Source: Pseudomonadales bacterium
GTDB lineage: Bacteria; Pseudomonadota; Gammaproteobacteria; Pseudomonadales; Azotimanducaceae
Reading direction: 5' to 3'
Length of the DNA stretch: 64,000 bases
Assembly (NCBI GenBank): GCA_041395945.1
Contig: JAWKZN010000001.1
Coordinates: 124,001 to 188,000, forward strand
The notes beneath the pieces were generated by a model. The model was not told the origin of the DNA, ran no database searches, and saw nothing but the letters and a program-made list of their open reading frames with translations. The position numbers were made by a program, and so were the translations under genes. Positions 7,713-16,203 of the stretch are shown here, piece after piece (within the stretch, counting starts at the first letter, position 1; every line of letters begins with the position of its first letter).

Positions 7713-8900
7713 CTATGCTATTGAGGTCTGGTTCGAGTAAGGATATCGACCTGTCACTGCGGCGGTGAATATCATCCGGGCGCCGTCAAGTGTCAGCGCA
7801 ACGGGATTCCCTGACGCGGTCGGATCCACGATGGCCATCGCCGCGATGCGCTCGAGCTCGCTGTGGTCCACCCCCAGCCCGCTGAGTGTTGCCGGGACTC
7901 CGATAGCTTCGCGCAGGGCGAGCACCGCCTGCAGAAAGCCTTCGAATCCGTCTGCAAACCCCAGCCAGGCGGCGAGACGGGATATTTTTTCCTCTATCGC
8001 CGGTCGATTGAACTCGAGCACGTAAGGCATGAACACCGCGTTGGTCATGCCGTGATGGGTATCGTAGAGGGCGCCTACCGGGTGGGAGAGTGCGTGGATC
8101 GCCCCTAAGCCTTTCTGAAAAGCGGTGGCGCCCATGGCGGCTGCGCTCATCATGTGTCCGCGTGCTTCGAGGTCCGTGCCGTCGGCCATCACCCTGCGCA
8201 GATTGCCGAACACCAGGCGCATGCCTTCGACGGCGATGCCTTCGGCGAGCGGGTGATAGGCGGGTGCGCAGTAGGCTTCGAGGCAGTGGGCGAGGGCGTC
8301 CATGCCGGTGCCGGCTGTAATGCGCGACGGCAGCCCGACGGTCAGCGCAGGATCACAGATCACGATGGTCGGCATCATCTGCGGATGGAAGATGACCTTT
8401 TTGGTGTGGGTCGACAGATCGGTGAGCACGCCTGCGCGTCCGACTTCGGAGCCGGTGCCCGCGGTGGTGGGTACCGCGATGATGGGTGCGATTCCGGTGG
8501 CATCAGCGCGCGTCCACCAGTCGTCGATGTCTTCGAAATCCCACACCGGCCGGCTCTGGCCGGACATGAAGGCGATGAGTTTGCCCATGTCCAGCCCGCT
8601 GCCGCCACCGAAGGCGACCACACCGTCGTGACTGCCCTGACGATAGGCGGCGAGGCCGGCTTCGAGATTCGCTTCTACCGGATTCGGCTTGACATCGGCG
8701 AACAGCGCCGCAGCGAGGCCGCCGCTTTTCAGGGATTGCAGGGCTGTGCGGGTGATGGCCTGATCCGCCAGGCCCTGATCGGTGACCAGCAGCGGGCGCC
8801 TCATCCCTGTACTGCGACAGGCATCAGCGAGTTCGTCGATGCGTCCTGCGCCGAAGCGCACGGCGGTGGGGTAGCTCCAGTTCGCCTTGGGTGTTGCCAT
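7713..8900 (-). CDS. Iron-containing alcohol dehydrogenase
   Basis: NAD(P)-dependent group III alcohol dehydrogenase, 395 residues. The nucleotide-binding block GGGSGLDMGKL is followed by PTTAGTGSEV, and the metal-binding pattern is intact: MDALAHCLEAY (Asp and His ligands) and HALSHPVGALYDTHHG (two further His ligands). It probably oxidises an alcohol or reduces an aldehyde in the cytosol. It starts 4 bp after the stop of the glutamine-synthetase-like gene upstream on the same strand, and a permease precedes that, so the substrate is likely an amino alcohol or its glutamyl conjugate. That link is inference. Confidence 0.88.
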   Translation of the reverse strand: MATPKANWSYPTAVRFGAGRIDELADACRSTGMRRPLLVTDQGLADQAITRTALQSLKSGGLAAALFADVKPNPVEANLEAGLAAYRQGSHDGVVAFGGGSGLDMGKLIAFMSGQSRPVWDFEDIDDWWTRADATGIAPIIAVPTTAGTGSEVGRAGVLTDLSTHTKKVIFHPQMMPTIVICDPALTVGLPSRITAGTGMDALAHCLEAYCAPAYHPLAEGIAVEGMRLVFGNLRRVMADGTDLEARGHMMSAAAMGATAFQKGLGAIHALSHPVGALYDTHHGMTNAVFMPYVLEFNRPAIEEKISRLAAWLGFADGFEGFLQAVLALREAIGVPATLSGLGVDHSELERIAAMAIVDPTASGNPVALTLDGARMIFTAAVTGRYPYSNQTSIA

Positions 8901-8904
8901 GATT

Positions 8905-10275
8905 TCAGTAGCGCTCGAAACCGCGGGTCAGTTCCCAGTCGGTGATGCGGCGGTCGTACTCCTGCTGCTCCCAGCGGGCGGTGTGCACGTAATGGTCGAT
9001 CACTTCGTCGCCGAAGGCGGCCCGCAGCATCGCGGAGCCATCGAGTCGCTCCGTGGCATCCCGCAGGGTCTTCGGAATTTCCGGCAGTGCTGCGTTGCCG
9101 TAAGCGTCGCCTTCGAACGGCGGTTCGAGTTTCAGCTCTTCATCGATCCCCGCCAGCCCCGCCGCGAGCAGTGCAGCGAACGCCAGATGGGGGTTGAGAT
9201 CCGCGCCACCGATGCGGCACTCGGCGCGGATACCCCTGGTCTTCGCACCGCACAGGCGGAAACCGGCGGTGCGGTTGTCGTCGGACCAGACGATGCGGGT
9301 CGGTGCGAAAGTGCCCGCCTGCTGAAAACGCTTGTAGGAGTTCACGAAGGGAGCGAGGAACCAGGTCAGTTCCGCAGCATATTTGAGCTGACCGGCGAGG
9401 AACTGACGCATCAGCCGACTCATACCCCGATCGGCTTTGGGGTCCAGAAACAGCGGTTTTTTACCCTGCCCGTCCCACAGAGATGCATGGATGTGGCAGG
9501 ACGAACCGGCGAGGTCGTAGTGCCACTTGGCCATGAAGGTCACCGACTGACCGTGCAGAAAGGCGATCTCCTTGATGCCGTTTTTCATGATGACGTGGCG
9601 GTCGGCCATGGTCAGCGCGTCCGCATAGCGCACGTTGAGCTCCTCCTGGCCGGGCGCCCACTCGCCCTTCGAATTCTCGACAGGAATGCCCGCGCCGTGG
9701 ATGCCGCTGCGGATGGCCTGCATCACCGCCTCTTCCTTGGTGGTGGCGAGGATGTAGTAGTCGCCGATGTAGGGGCTGGCGGTTTTAAGGTCGGCGTAGT
9801 GTTTCTCACGGGCGCTGTCGTAGGATTCTTCAAACAGATAAAACTCGAGCTCCGAGGCAAGGTAAGCCTCGAATTTCCGCTCTGCCAGGCGCGCACACTG
9901 GGCTTTGAGAATCGCCCGGGGGCTGTGGGGCAGATCCTTTCCCTGATGATCCTGCACGTCGGCGAGCACCAGCGCGGTGCGCTTAAGCCAGGGAATCCGG
10001 CGCAGTGTCGTCAGATCCGGCTTCATCGCGAAGTCGCCGTAACCGGCACCCCAGTTGGCGGCGCGATAGCCGGGCACGGGCTCCATGTCGATATCGTTGG
10101 CCAGCAGATAGTTGCAGCCATGGGTTTCCTGCCAGGCGGTGTTTACAAAGTGCTCGACGTGAAAGCGCTTGCCGATCGGTCGACCGAACATGTCGACGAT
10201 GCAGACCAGCACGGTATCGATGCTGCCGTCTGCAGCGGCTGCTTTGAGTTCATCGAGCGTGAGCATGCCGGTCAT
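8905..10275 (-). CDS. Glutamine synthetase family ligase (gamma-glutamyl amide synthetase type)
   Basis: 456-residue member of the glutamine synthetase family, shorter and more diverged than GlnA and like the PuuA/GlnA4/IpuC group that ligates glutamate to amines. Visible GS elements are ASELEFYLFE (first Glu ligand region), GPGQEELNVRYADAL-type block (PGQEELN), FMAKWHYDLAGSSCHIHASL and NRTAGFRLCG (ATP/glutamate site). The ATG at 10275 has AAGGAA upstream. The surrounding permease and alcohol dehydrogenase point to activation of an amine or amino alcohol such as ethanolamine rather than nitrogen assimilation from ammonia. The exact amine is inferred. Confidence 0.85.
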   Translation of the reverse strand: MTGMLTLDELKAAAADGSIDTVLVCIVDMFGRPIGKRFHVEHFVNTAWQETHGCNYLLANDIDMEPVPGYRAANWGAGYGDFAMKPDLTTLRRIPWLKRTALVLADVQDHQGKDLPHSPRAILKAQCARLAERKFEAYLASELEFYLFEESYDSAREKHYADLKTASPYIGDYYILATTKEEAVMQAIRSGIHGAGIPVENSKGEWAPGQEELNVRYADALTMADRHVIMKNGIKEIAFLHGQSVTFMAKWHYDLAGSSCHIHASLWDGQGKKPLFLDPKADRGMSRLMRQFLAGQLKYAAELTWFLAPFVNSYKRFQQAGTFAPTRIVWSDDNRTAGFRLCGAKTRGIRAECRIGGADLNPHLAFAALLAAGLAGIDEELKLEPPFEGDAYGNAALPEIPKTLRDATERLDGSAMLRAAFGDEVIDHYVHTARWEQQEYDRRITDWELTRGFERY

Positions 10276-10284
10276 GGTGGTTCC

Positions 10285-11823
10285 TTAAGGCGTTTTCGTC
10301 TGGTGATCCAGGGCGAAGGATTCTTCGGGTGAGAGGATCAGCTGATGTCTGCCGATCAGCGCAAAGTAGAGGATGCCGACGGCAAACCAGACGGCAACGC
10401 CGAGAACGCCCTGGCGATAGACGGGATCGGTGAGCTGGAAGCAGATGGTCACCGTGCCGATGAGAATGGTCAGCACCGGCCCCACCATGCCGAGGGGGCT
10501 GCGGTAGGGTCGGACAATGTCTGGCAGTTTCTGGCGCAGCCGGATAAAGGCAAGGGACTGCATGATGTAGGAAAACATGGCGGCGAACACGGCCATGTTG
10601 AGCAGGGTGCCGCCGATGATGACACCGCCCGTTTCGGCGCCGAGACTGAACCAGAGCACCAGCATCACGGTGAGTGCCAGCAGGGATCCGGAAAGCATCG
10701 CTACGTGGGGCGTTTTGAAGCGGCTGTGAGTGACGGAAAGCGGTGTTGGAAAATACCCCGCCCGGGAAAGGGAATAAATCTGCCGGCCTTTGGCATAGAT
10801 GATGGCGTGAAAGGAGGCGATGAGGCCGATGATGGCCACCAGGGCGAGCACCTTGGCGGTACCGTCGCCGTAGATGGCACGCAGTGCGTCGAGCAGGGGT
10901 TCGCCGGATTGCCCCAGGGCATGGGTACCGACACCGATCACCGAGGGATTCAGCCAGAGGATCATGAAGGCGGAAATCATCAGGGTGAACATCGCCGCCA
11001 GGATGCCCCTGGGCATGTCGCGCTGGGGGGCATGGCTCTCTTCGGCGGCAAGGGGCAGTTGTTCCACCGCGAGAAACAGCCACACGGCGAAGGGCAGGGC
11101 GGCCAGCACGCCCGGCCAGCCGGTGGGCAGGAAGGGTCCGTGACCCTCCGGCAGTTCGACGCCATCCGGGCCGACATTCATGGCCCAGCGTCCGAAGTCC
11201 ATGTTCGGCAGTGCGCTGGCCCAGAAGATCACCAGGCACAGCAGGGCGAGGATGGTCACGACCAGGGTCACCTTGAAAGACAGTTCCACCCCCCGGATGT
11301 TGAGGCCGACGAAAATCGAGTAGCCGAGCACCCACCACAGGGGCTGCAGCGCCGGAGGCGTTTCAAAGATGCCGGTGAGGTAGGTGCCGATAAAGAAGAC
11401 GATTACTCCGGGCACGAGCACGTATTCGACGTTTTCGGACAATCCGGTCAGAAAGCCACCCCAGGGGCCCAGTGCTGTGCGGGCAAAGGAGTAGGCCCCG
11501 CCGGTATGGGGCAGCGCGGGCGACATCTCCGCAATGGAAAAGGTCAGACCCAGATACATCACCGAAATGATGAGGGTGGCGACCAGCATGCCGCCCCAGC
11601 CGGCAATCGAGAGGCCCAGATTCCACCCGGAGAAATGACCCGAGATTACCGCGCCCACGGCGAGTGCCCAGAGCGACCAGACACCCGCGTGCCGGCGCAG
11701 TCCACGGCGTTCGAAATAGCCGGCTTCAGCCCTGGTGTAGCCGACGCCCTGGAGACGTACACCTCCTTCAGTCACACTCTCAGCCTTTTCCGCTGGCGCC
11801 CGGTCGCGGCGCACGTTGCACAA
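10285..11823 (-). CDS. APC-family amine/amino-acid permease (ethanolamine-permease-like)
   Basis: Inner-membrane permease of up to 512 residues with about 12 hydrophobic segments. The front part (YFERRGLRRHAGVWSLWALAVG, then VISGHFSGWN) resembles the ethanolamine permease branch of the amino acid-polyamine-organocation superfamily. MSPALPHTGGAYSF is the typical APC segment after helix 2. The longest frame begins with TTG at 11823; GTG at 11775 is a credible alternative. The gene leads the set permease - GS-like ligase - iron alcohol dehydrogenase (9-bp and 4-bp gaps). Only about 70 bp separate it from the divergent MFS gene, so promoters overlap. Confidence 0.83.
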   Translation of the reverse strand: MCNVRRDRAPAEKAESVTEGGVRLQGVGYTRAEAGYFERRGLRRHAGVWSLWALAVGAVISGHFSGWNLGLSIAGWGGMLVATLIISVMYLGLTFSIAEMSPALPHTGGAYSFARTALGPWGGFLTGLSENVEYVLVPGVIVFFIGTYLTGIFETPPALQPLWWVLGYSIFVGLNIRGVELSFKVTLVVTILALLCLVIFWASALPNMDFGRWAMNVGPDGVELPEGHGPFLPTGWPGVLAALPFAVWLFLAVEQLPLAAEESHAPQRDMPRGILAAMFTLMISAFMILWLNPSVIGVGTHALGQSGEPLLDALRAIYGDGTAKVLALVAIIGLIASFHAIIYAKGRQIYSLSRAGYFPTPLSVTHSRFKTPHVAMLSGSLLALTVMLVLWFSLGAETGGVIIGGTLLNMAVFAAMFSYIMQSLAFIRLRQKLPDIVRPYRSPLGMVGPVLTILIGTVTICFQLTDPVYRQGVLGVAVWFAVGILYFALIGRHQLILSPEESFALDHQTKTP

Positions 11824-11894
11824 TCACACTGATCAGCCCGGGATCATACGGACTGGAGCCCCCATCGAGAAGCAACGGGTTGAGCAGGACATTG

Positions 11895-13175
11895 ATGGCT
11901 GACAACAGAATTATCGAAGGCCTGAAGCTGTTGCGGGAACCGGACTTTCCCAAGCTCTTCGGTGCCCATCTGGTGGCCTGGTTCGGCACTTCGATGGCTC
12001 CGATCGCTATGGCCTTCGGAGTGCTCAATCTCACCGGTTCCGCACGGGACACGGGTATGGTGGTGGCCAGTCAGACCGGCACTCAGGTGCTCGCCCTGAT
12101 GTTCGGCGGGGTAGTGGCCGATCGCCTGCCCCGGCGGCGGGTGATGATCGGTGCGGACCTGCTGGCGATGCTCGCGCTCGGTGGTATGGCCGTTGCCTTT
12201 CTCAGCGCAACGGCGACGGTGCCGCTGCTGATGGTACTGATGGCGCTGAATGGTCTCGCGCTCGCCTTCCACTCACCGGCGCTGATCGGATTCATTCCCG
12301 AAGTGGTACCGGCACACCGTCTGCAGTCGGCCAATGCCCTGATCGGTACTGCGCGCAGTGGTGCCACAGCGACTGGGGCCGCCATCGCGGGAGTACTCGT
12401 TGCTGCTTTCGGTGCTGGTATCACCATCGGCATCAACTCGGTGACCTTCCTCTGTTCCGCGGTTCTGATCTCACGGATCCCCAGGCGAGCGCAGGTGCCG
12501 ATCGCGTCTGCGAGCCTCCTGCAGGACCTGCAGCTCGGCTTCCAGGAATTCACCTCGCACCGCTGGCTGTGGATCATCGTGCTGCAGTTCTCGCTGGTGG
12601 TCGCAGGCTTCCATGCCTTCCTCGGCCTCATCGGACCGGCGGTTGCCCGGGCCGAACTGGGCGGTGCTGCGGACTGGGGTTTCATCGTCTCAGCATTCGG
12701 GCTGGGTACTCTGGCCGGGGGTTTTGTTGCACTGCGGCTCAATGTGCAACGCCCCATGCTGTTTGCGACGAACTGTGTGTTCGTGTTTGCATTGCCGATT
12801 CTGCTCATGGCGCTCACCGATCTGGTCTGGGTGGTGGCGCTCGGCGCCTTTGCCAACGGCATCGCGGGGCAGGTATTCGGTGTCCTCTGGGTTACCACCC
12901 TGCATCAGCGGATTCCTTCCCATCTGCTGTCCCGGGTGAGCGCCTATGACAATCTGGGCTCCATCGTGCTCGCGCCTTTCGGGCTGGTCATGGCGGGGCT
13001 GTTGCTGGACAGTATCGGATCACGGGAGACTCTGCTGATCGCCGCGACCCTTATCATTGTGCCGACCGCGCTGGCGCTGCTCGATCGGGAAGTGCGGACC
13101 ATGCGCGCCGGTCAGACATTCCGGGATAAATCTGACTCAGCGACACAGTCAGAGTCGGTTGCACCGGGGGCCTGA
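11895..13175 (+). CDS. MFS transporter (MFS_3/EntS-like exporter)
   Basis: Twelve-helix major facilitator of 426 residues. The cytosolic loop motif GGVVADRLPRRRVMIGADL between helices 2 and 3 and the central LQDLQLGFQEF linker are typical of the MFS_3/enterobactin-exporter-like branch, which pumps small molecules out of the cell. The ATG at 11895 follows AGGA at about 6 nt. The following peptidase gene starts at the base after the stop, so the two are probably one transcript. The substrate is unknown. Confidence 0.83.
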   Translation: MADNRIIEGLKLLREPDFPKLFGAHLVAWFGTSMAPIAMAFGVLNLTGSARDTGMVVASQTGTQVLALMFGGVVADRLPRRRVMIGADLLAMLALGGMAVAFLSATATVPLLMVLMALNGLALAFHSPALIGFIPEVVPAHRLQSANALIGTARSGATATGAAIAGVLVAAFGAGITIGINSVTFLCSAVLISRIPRRAQVPIASASLLQDLQLGFQEFTSHRWLWIIVLQFSLVVAGFHAFLGLIGPAVARAELGGAADWGFIVSAFGLGTLAGGFVALRLNVQRPMLFATNCVFVFALPILLMALTDLVWVVALGAFANGIAGQVFGVLWVTTLHQRIPSHLLSRVSAYDNLGSIVLAPFGLVMAGLLLDSIGSRETLLIAATLIIVPTALALLDREVRTMRAGQTFRDKSDSATQSESVAPGA

Positions 13176-15458
13176 GTGACAGAATCACTGGATGGAGAAA
13201 AGGCATTGAACCCCAGTCCCGGTGCGCGAGCGTCTGAACGAAGTGCCTGGCTGGCGTTGCTGGCCGTTGCCGTTGTCGGTGTGCTCGGCTGGCTTTCCAT
13301 GCACCCGCCTGCACCGGTTTCCGCTGCTGCACCGGCTACTGAGTTCTCCGCCGAGCGGGCCATTGTCGTGTTGCGGCGGCTGCTCGGCGACGAGACGCCG
13401 CACCCGGTCGGCAGTGCGGCCAACCGTGCAGTGCGCGACCGGCTGGTGGATGTACTGGAAGAGCTGGGCCTCGAACCTCAGGTGCAGCGCACGGTCGGCT
13501 GTTCGGGCAGCGGGCCCCTGTGCGCCCGGGTAGAGAACGTCATCGCGGCGATTCCCGGGCAGCGTGATGACACGGTCATGCTCATGGCGCACTATGACTC
13601 GGTCCCCCACGCACCAGGTGCGGCGGACGACGGTTCAGGGGTCGTTGCCCTGCTCGAGACCGCGCGCGCACTGCTGGCAGATGGCCCGACGAAAAATCGG
13701 ATTCTCCTGGTTTTCACCGATGCGGAGGAGGTGGGCCTGCTGGGTGCCGAGGCATTTTTTGCGGAGCATCCGCTGGCGGCGCAGGTAAAGGCCGTCATCA
13801 ACATGGAAGGCAGCGGCTCCCGGGGGCCTTCACTGCTGTTGCGGGCGACCAGTGACGGCGGGCGGCTGGTGCGGCTGTTCAAAGAGGCGGCACCGGCACC
13901 GGTAGCCCTGTCGGTGGCTCAGGAAATCTTCGCGCGCATGCCCAACGACACGGATTTCTCCGTTGCGGAACGTGCGGGGTTTCCCGCCATCGACTTCTCC
14001 TTCGCCTACGAATTCAACCACTATCACACGCCGCTGGACACAATCGCCAATCTGGATCCGGGTTCGGTGCAGCATCACGGTGAGAATCTTCTGCCGCTGG
14101 TGAAGCTGCTTCGCGACATGTCGCTTGAGGAAACTGCGCCGGCCTTTTCCTACCTGACTGTGCAGCAGAAGTTCTGGCTGAGCTGGCCGGCGACCTGGAA
14201 TCTGCCGCTGGCGCTGGCAGCCCTGCTGCTGCCATTGCTGGTGATTGCGCGGGTGAGTCAGGCAGATCGTGCGGCGCTTGGTCTGAGTCTGCCGCGACTG
14301 CTGGCAGGACTTGGCATTGCCGGCGCCGTGCTGCTGCTGGCACTGCTGCTGTGTTTCGGCTTGCTCTGGCTGGCGGATCAGATTGCCGGCACCCGGGTGA
14401 ATTTCCCGGCGAATCCCTGGCCCTGGCGTCTGCTGGTTTATGGCGCCTGTGGGTTGAGCCTGGGGGCGCTCGGCTGGTGGCTGGCGGCACGACTGTCCTT
14501 CTGGCCGCTGTTCCTTGGTGCCTGGACGCTGCTGGGACTGTTCGCCCTGACACTTGCAGTGGCTGCTCCTCTGGCGGCAAACCTGCTGCTGGTGGCGGGG
14601 GTGCCCGCGGCGGTGCTCGCCACCGTCGGTCTGAGTGGTCGCTGGCGTGCCGCGGGCCGACTGCAATCGGGTATCGCCATCGTCGCCCTGGCGCTGCTGG
14701 CCTATTCGATGCTGACTTTGAGTTTCGCGAATGAAGAGACCCAGGGCTGGCGGCTGGCACCGGCGATTTTCGCGGCCCTGGCGCTGCTCGTAGTGGCGTT
14801 GATTCCGCTGCGACCGGGTCGGGGCTTCGTCGTGATCGCTGCTGTTGCGCTGCTCGCAGGGCTCGTCTGGTCTGGTGTTACGGACCTGTATTCGCCTCAG
14901 CGTCCTCAGCATGTTTCGCTGCACTATGTGCTCGATCGGGACAACGAGCGGGCGCAATGGGCGGTAGTCGCCAGCAATCCACTGCCCAAACCGGTGCGGC
15001 GCGCCGGTGGCAAGATCACACTCGCCCCGGCGCGACCCTGGACCATCGGCGATGTGCCCCACTTCGATGCACCGGTGGTGGAGATCGCACCGTCCGAAAT
15101 GCTCATCGAGCGCGATGGCAACCAGGTGAAACTGCAGTATCGACGGCGGGCGGCGGAAGCCTACGTGTTGCTGGTGGTACCGAAATCGGCCGGATTGAGT
15201 GGCGCGAAAATCGAAGGGCGGGCGCTGAATCTGGAGAACTCTGGAGAGAACATCGTGCTTGCCCTGTTCGCTCCCGGAGACGCGGGCGCCACCTTCGAGT
15301 TGACCTTCGATCGTGACGGCCCCGTGAGTGCCTGGCTTGCAGACGGCAGCAACCAGCTGCCCCTGCCGGTTCACAACCTGGTCAAAGCCCGTGGTGAACT
15401 GGCGGTACCCCAGCACAGAGGCGATCAGCGCGTCGCCTACCGGGTCATAACACTGTGA
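13176..15458 (+). CDS. M28 family zinc aminopeptidase with multi-pass membrane tail
   Basis: 760-residue protein: one N-terminal membrane segment (about residues 25-41), an M28 peptidase domain (about 60-320), about eight membrane segments (about 335-580) and a C-terminal soluble domain. Zinc ligands are visible in AHYDSVPHAPG and DDGSG, FTDAEEVGLLGA (general base and ligand), NDTDFSVAE and FNHYHTPLDT. This architecture recalls eukaryotic ERMP1/Fxna peptidases. The peptidase domain should face the periplasm. Start GTG abuts the preceding stop. Its stop overlaps the following YjdF-like gene. The physiological substrate is unknown. Confidence 0.86.
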   Translation: MTESLDGEKALNPSPGARASERSAWLALLAVAVVGVLGWLSMHPPAPVSAAAPATEFSAERAIVVLRRLLGDETPHPVGSAANRAVRDRLVDVLEELGLEPQVQRTVGCSGSGPLCARVENVIAAIPGQRDDTVMLMAHYDSVPHAPGAADDGSGVVALLETARALLADGPTKNRILLVFTDAEEVGLLGAEAFFAEHPLAAQVKAVINMEGSGSRGPSLLLRATSDGGRLVRLFKEAAPAPVALSVAQEIFARMPNDTDFSVAERAGFPAIDFSFAYEFNHYHTPLDTIANLDPGSVQHHGENLLPLVKLLRDMSLEETAPAFSYLTVQQKFWLSWPATWNLPLALAALLLPLLVIARVSQADRAALGLSLPRLLAGLGIAGAVLLLALLLCFGLLWLADQIAGTRVNFPANPWPWRLLVYGACGLSLGALGWWLAARLSFWPLFLGAWTLLGLFALTLAVAAPLAANLLLVAGVPAAVLATVGLSGRWRAAGRLQSGIAIVALALLAYSMLTLSFANEETQGWRLAPAIFAALALLVVALIPLRPGRGFVVIAAVALLAGLVWSGVTDLYSPQRPQHVSLHYVLDRDNERAQWAVVASNPLPKPVRRAGGKITLAPARPWTIGDVPHFDAPVVEIAPSEMLIERDGNQVKLQYRRRAAEAYVLLVVPKSAGLSGAKIEGRALNLENSGENIVLALFAPGDAGATFELTFDRDGPVSAWLADGSNQLPLPVHNLVKARGELAVPQHRGDQRVAYRVITL

Positions 15459-16201
15459 GTCAGCCCGAGCAGCATCGCGATCACTATGTGATCGGACTGC
15501 TCAGTGTGTTTTCGGTGTTCTGGCTGCTGCTCGCGTTCGGGGTCGAAGATCGTTCAGCCTGGCTGCTGGAGAACGTGCTCACCGGGGTGTTCGTGATCTG
15601 GCTGCTCTATTCCTATCACCGCTTCCGCCTGTCGCGGCTTTCCTACACGCTGATCTTCGTTTTTCTCTGCATCCATGTGGTGGGCGCGCACTACACCTAT
15701 TCACTGACACCCTATGACGCGATGGCTGAATCGCTGTTCGGTCGCTCGATCAGCGATACTTTCGGCTGGGAGCGCAACCACTACGATCGCTTCGTGCACC
15801 TGTGCTACGGATTACTGATCGCCTACCCGATCCGCGAGATGTTTCTGCGCATCGTCAATGTGCGTGGTTTCTGGGGCTACTTCCTGCCCTTTGATCTGAC
15901 ACTTTCCTCGTCCTTTTTCTATGAAATGATCGAATGGGGAGCGGCAGTGGTGTTCGGCGGCGATCTCGGCATGGCCTATCTGGGCACCCAGGGTGATATC
16001 TGGGATGCCCACAAGGACATCGCACTGGGCGGCCTCGGGGCACTGCTGGCGATGGGTATCGTGATCGGAGTGAACGTCTGGCTGCAGCGGGATTTCGCTG
16101 CGGAGTGGGTCGACAGTTTCCGGGTCAAGCAGGCAGAACCCCTCGGCGAAGAGGCCATTGCCGAAATGCTTGCGGCGCGCCAGAGCAGGCTCGGGGAATA
16201 G
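15455..16201 (+). CDS. DUF2238/YjdF-like inner-membrane protein
   Basis: 248-residue membrane protein with about seven hydrophobic segments. Conserved polar patches of the YjdF/DUF2238 family are visible: AHYTYSLTPYD, NHYDRFVHLCYGLL, FYEMIEWGAA, and GDIWDAHKDIALGGLGA. Function is not established for the family. The GTG start at 15455 lies inside the stop of the M28 peptidase gene (4-nt overlap), implying coupled translation. The conserved His/Asp/Glu clusters within membrane segments could bind metal, which is speculation. Confidence 0.82.
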   Translation: MSQPEQHRDHYVIGLLSVFSVFWLLLAFGVEDRSAWLLENVLTGVFVIWLLYSYHRFRLSRLSYTLIFVFLCIHVVGAHYTYSLTPYDAMAESLFGRSISDTFGWERNHYDRFVHLCYGLLIAYPIREMFLRIVNVRGFWGYFLPFDLTLSSSFFYEMIEWGAAVVFGGDLGMAYLGTQGDIWDAHKDIALGGLGALLAMGIVIGVNVWLQRDFAAEWVDSFRVKQAEPLGEEAIAEMLAARQSRLGE

Positions 16202-16203
16202 GT

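Noticed and set aside
8887..11832. Two plus-strand open frames of about 480-495 codons over the GS-like and APC genes
   Set aside because: They are antisense shadows in GC-rich DNA, low in hydrophobic order and full of Gly/Arg/His; the minus-strand genes have intact family motifs.
13830..15416. Minus-strand 528-codon frame rich in Gln and Arg
   Set aside because: Antisense shadow of the M28 peptidase gene; no domain-like pattern and compositionally repetitive.
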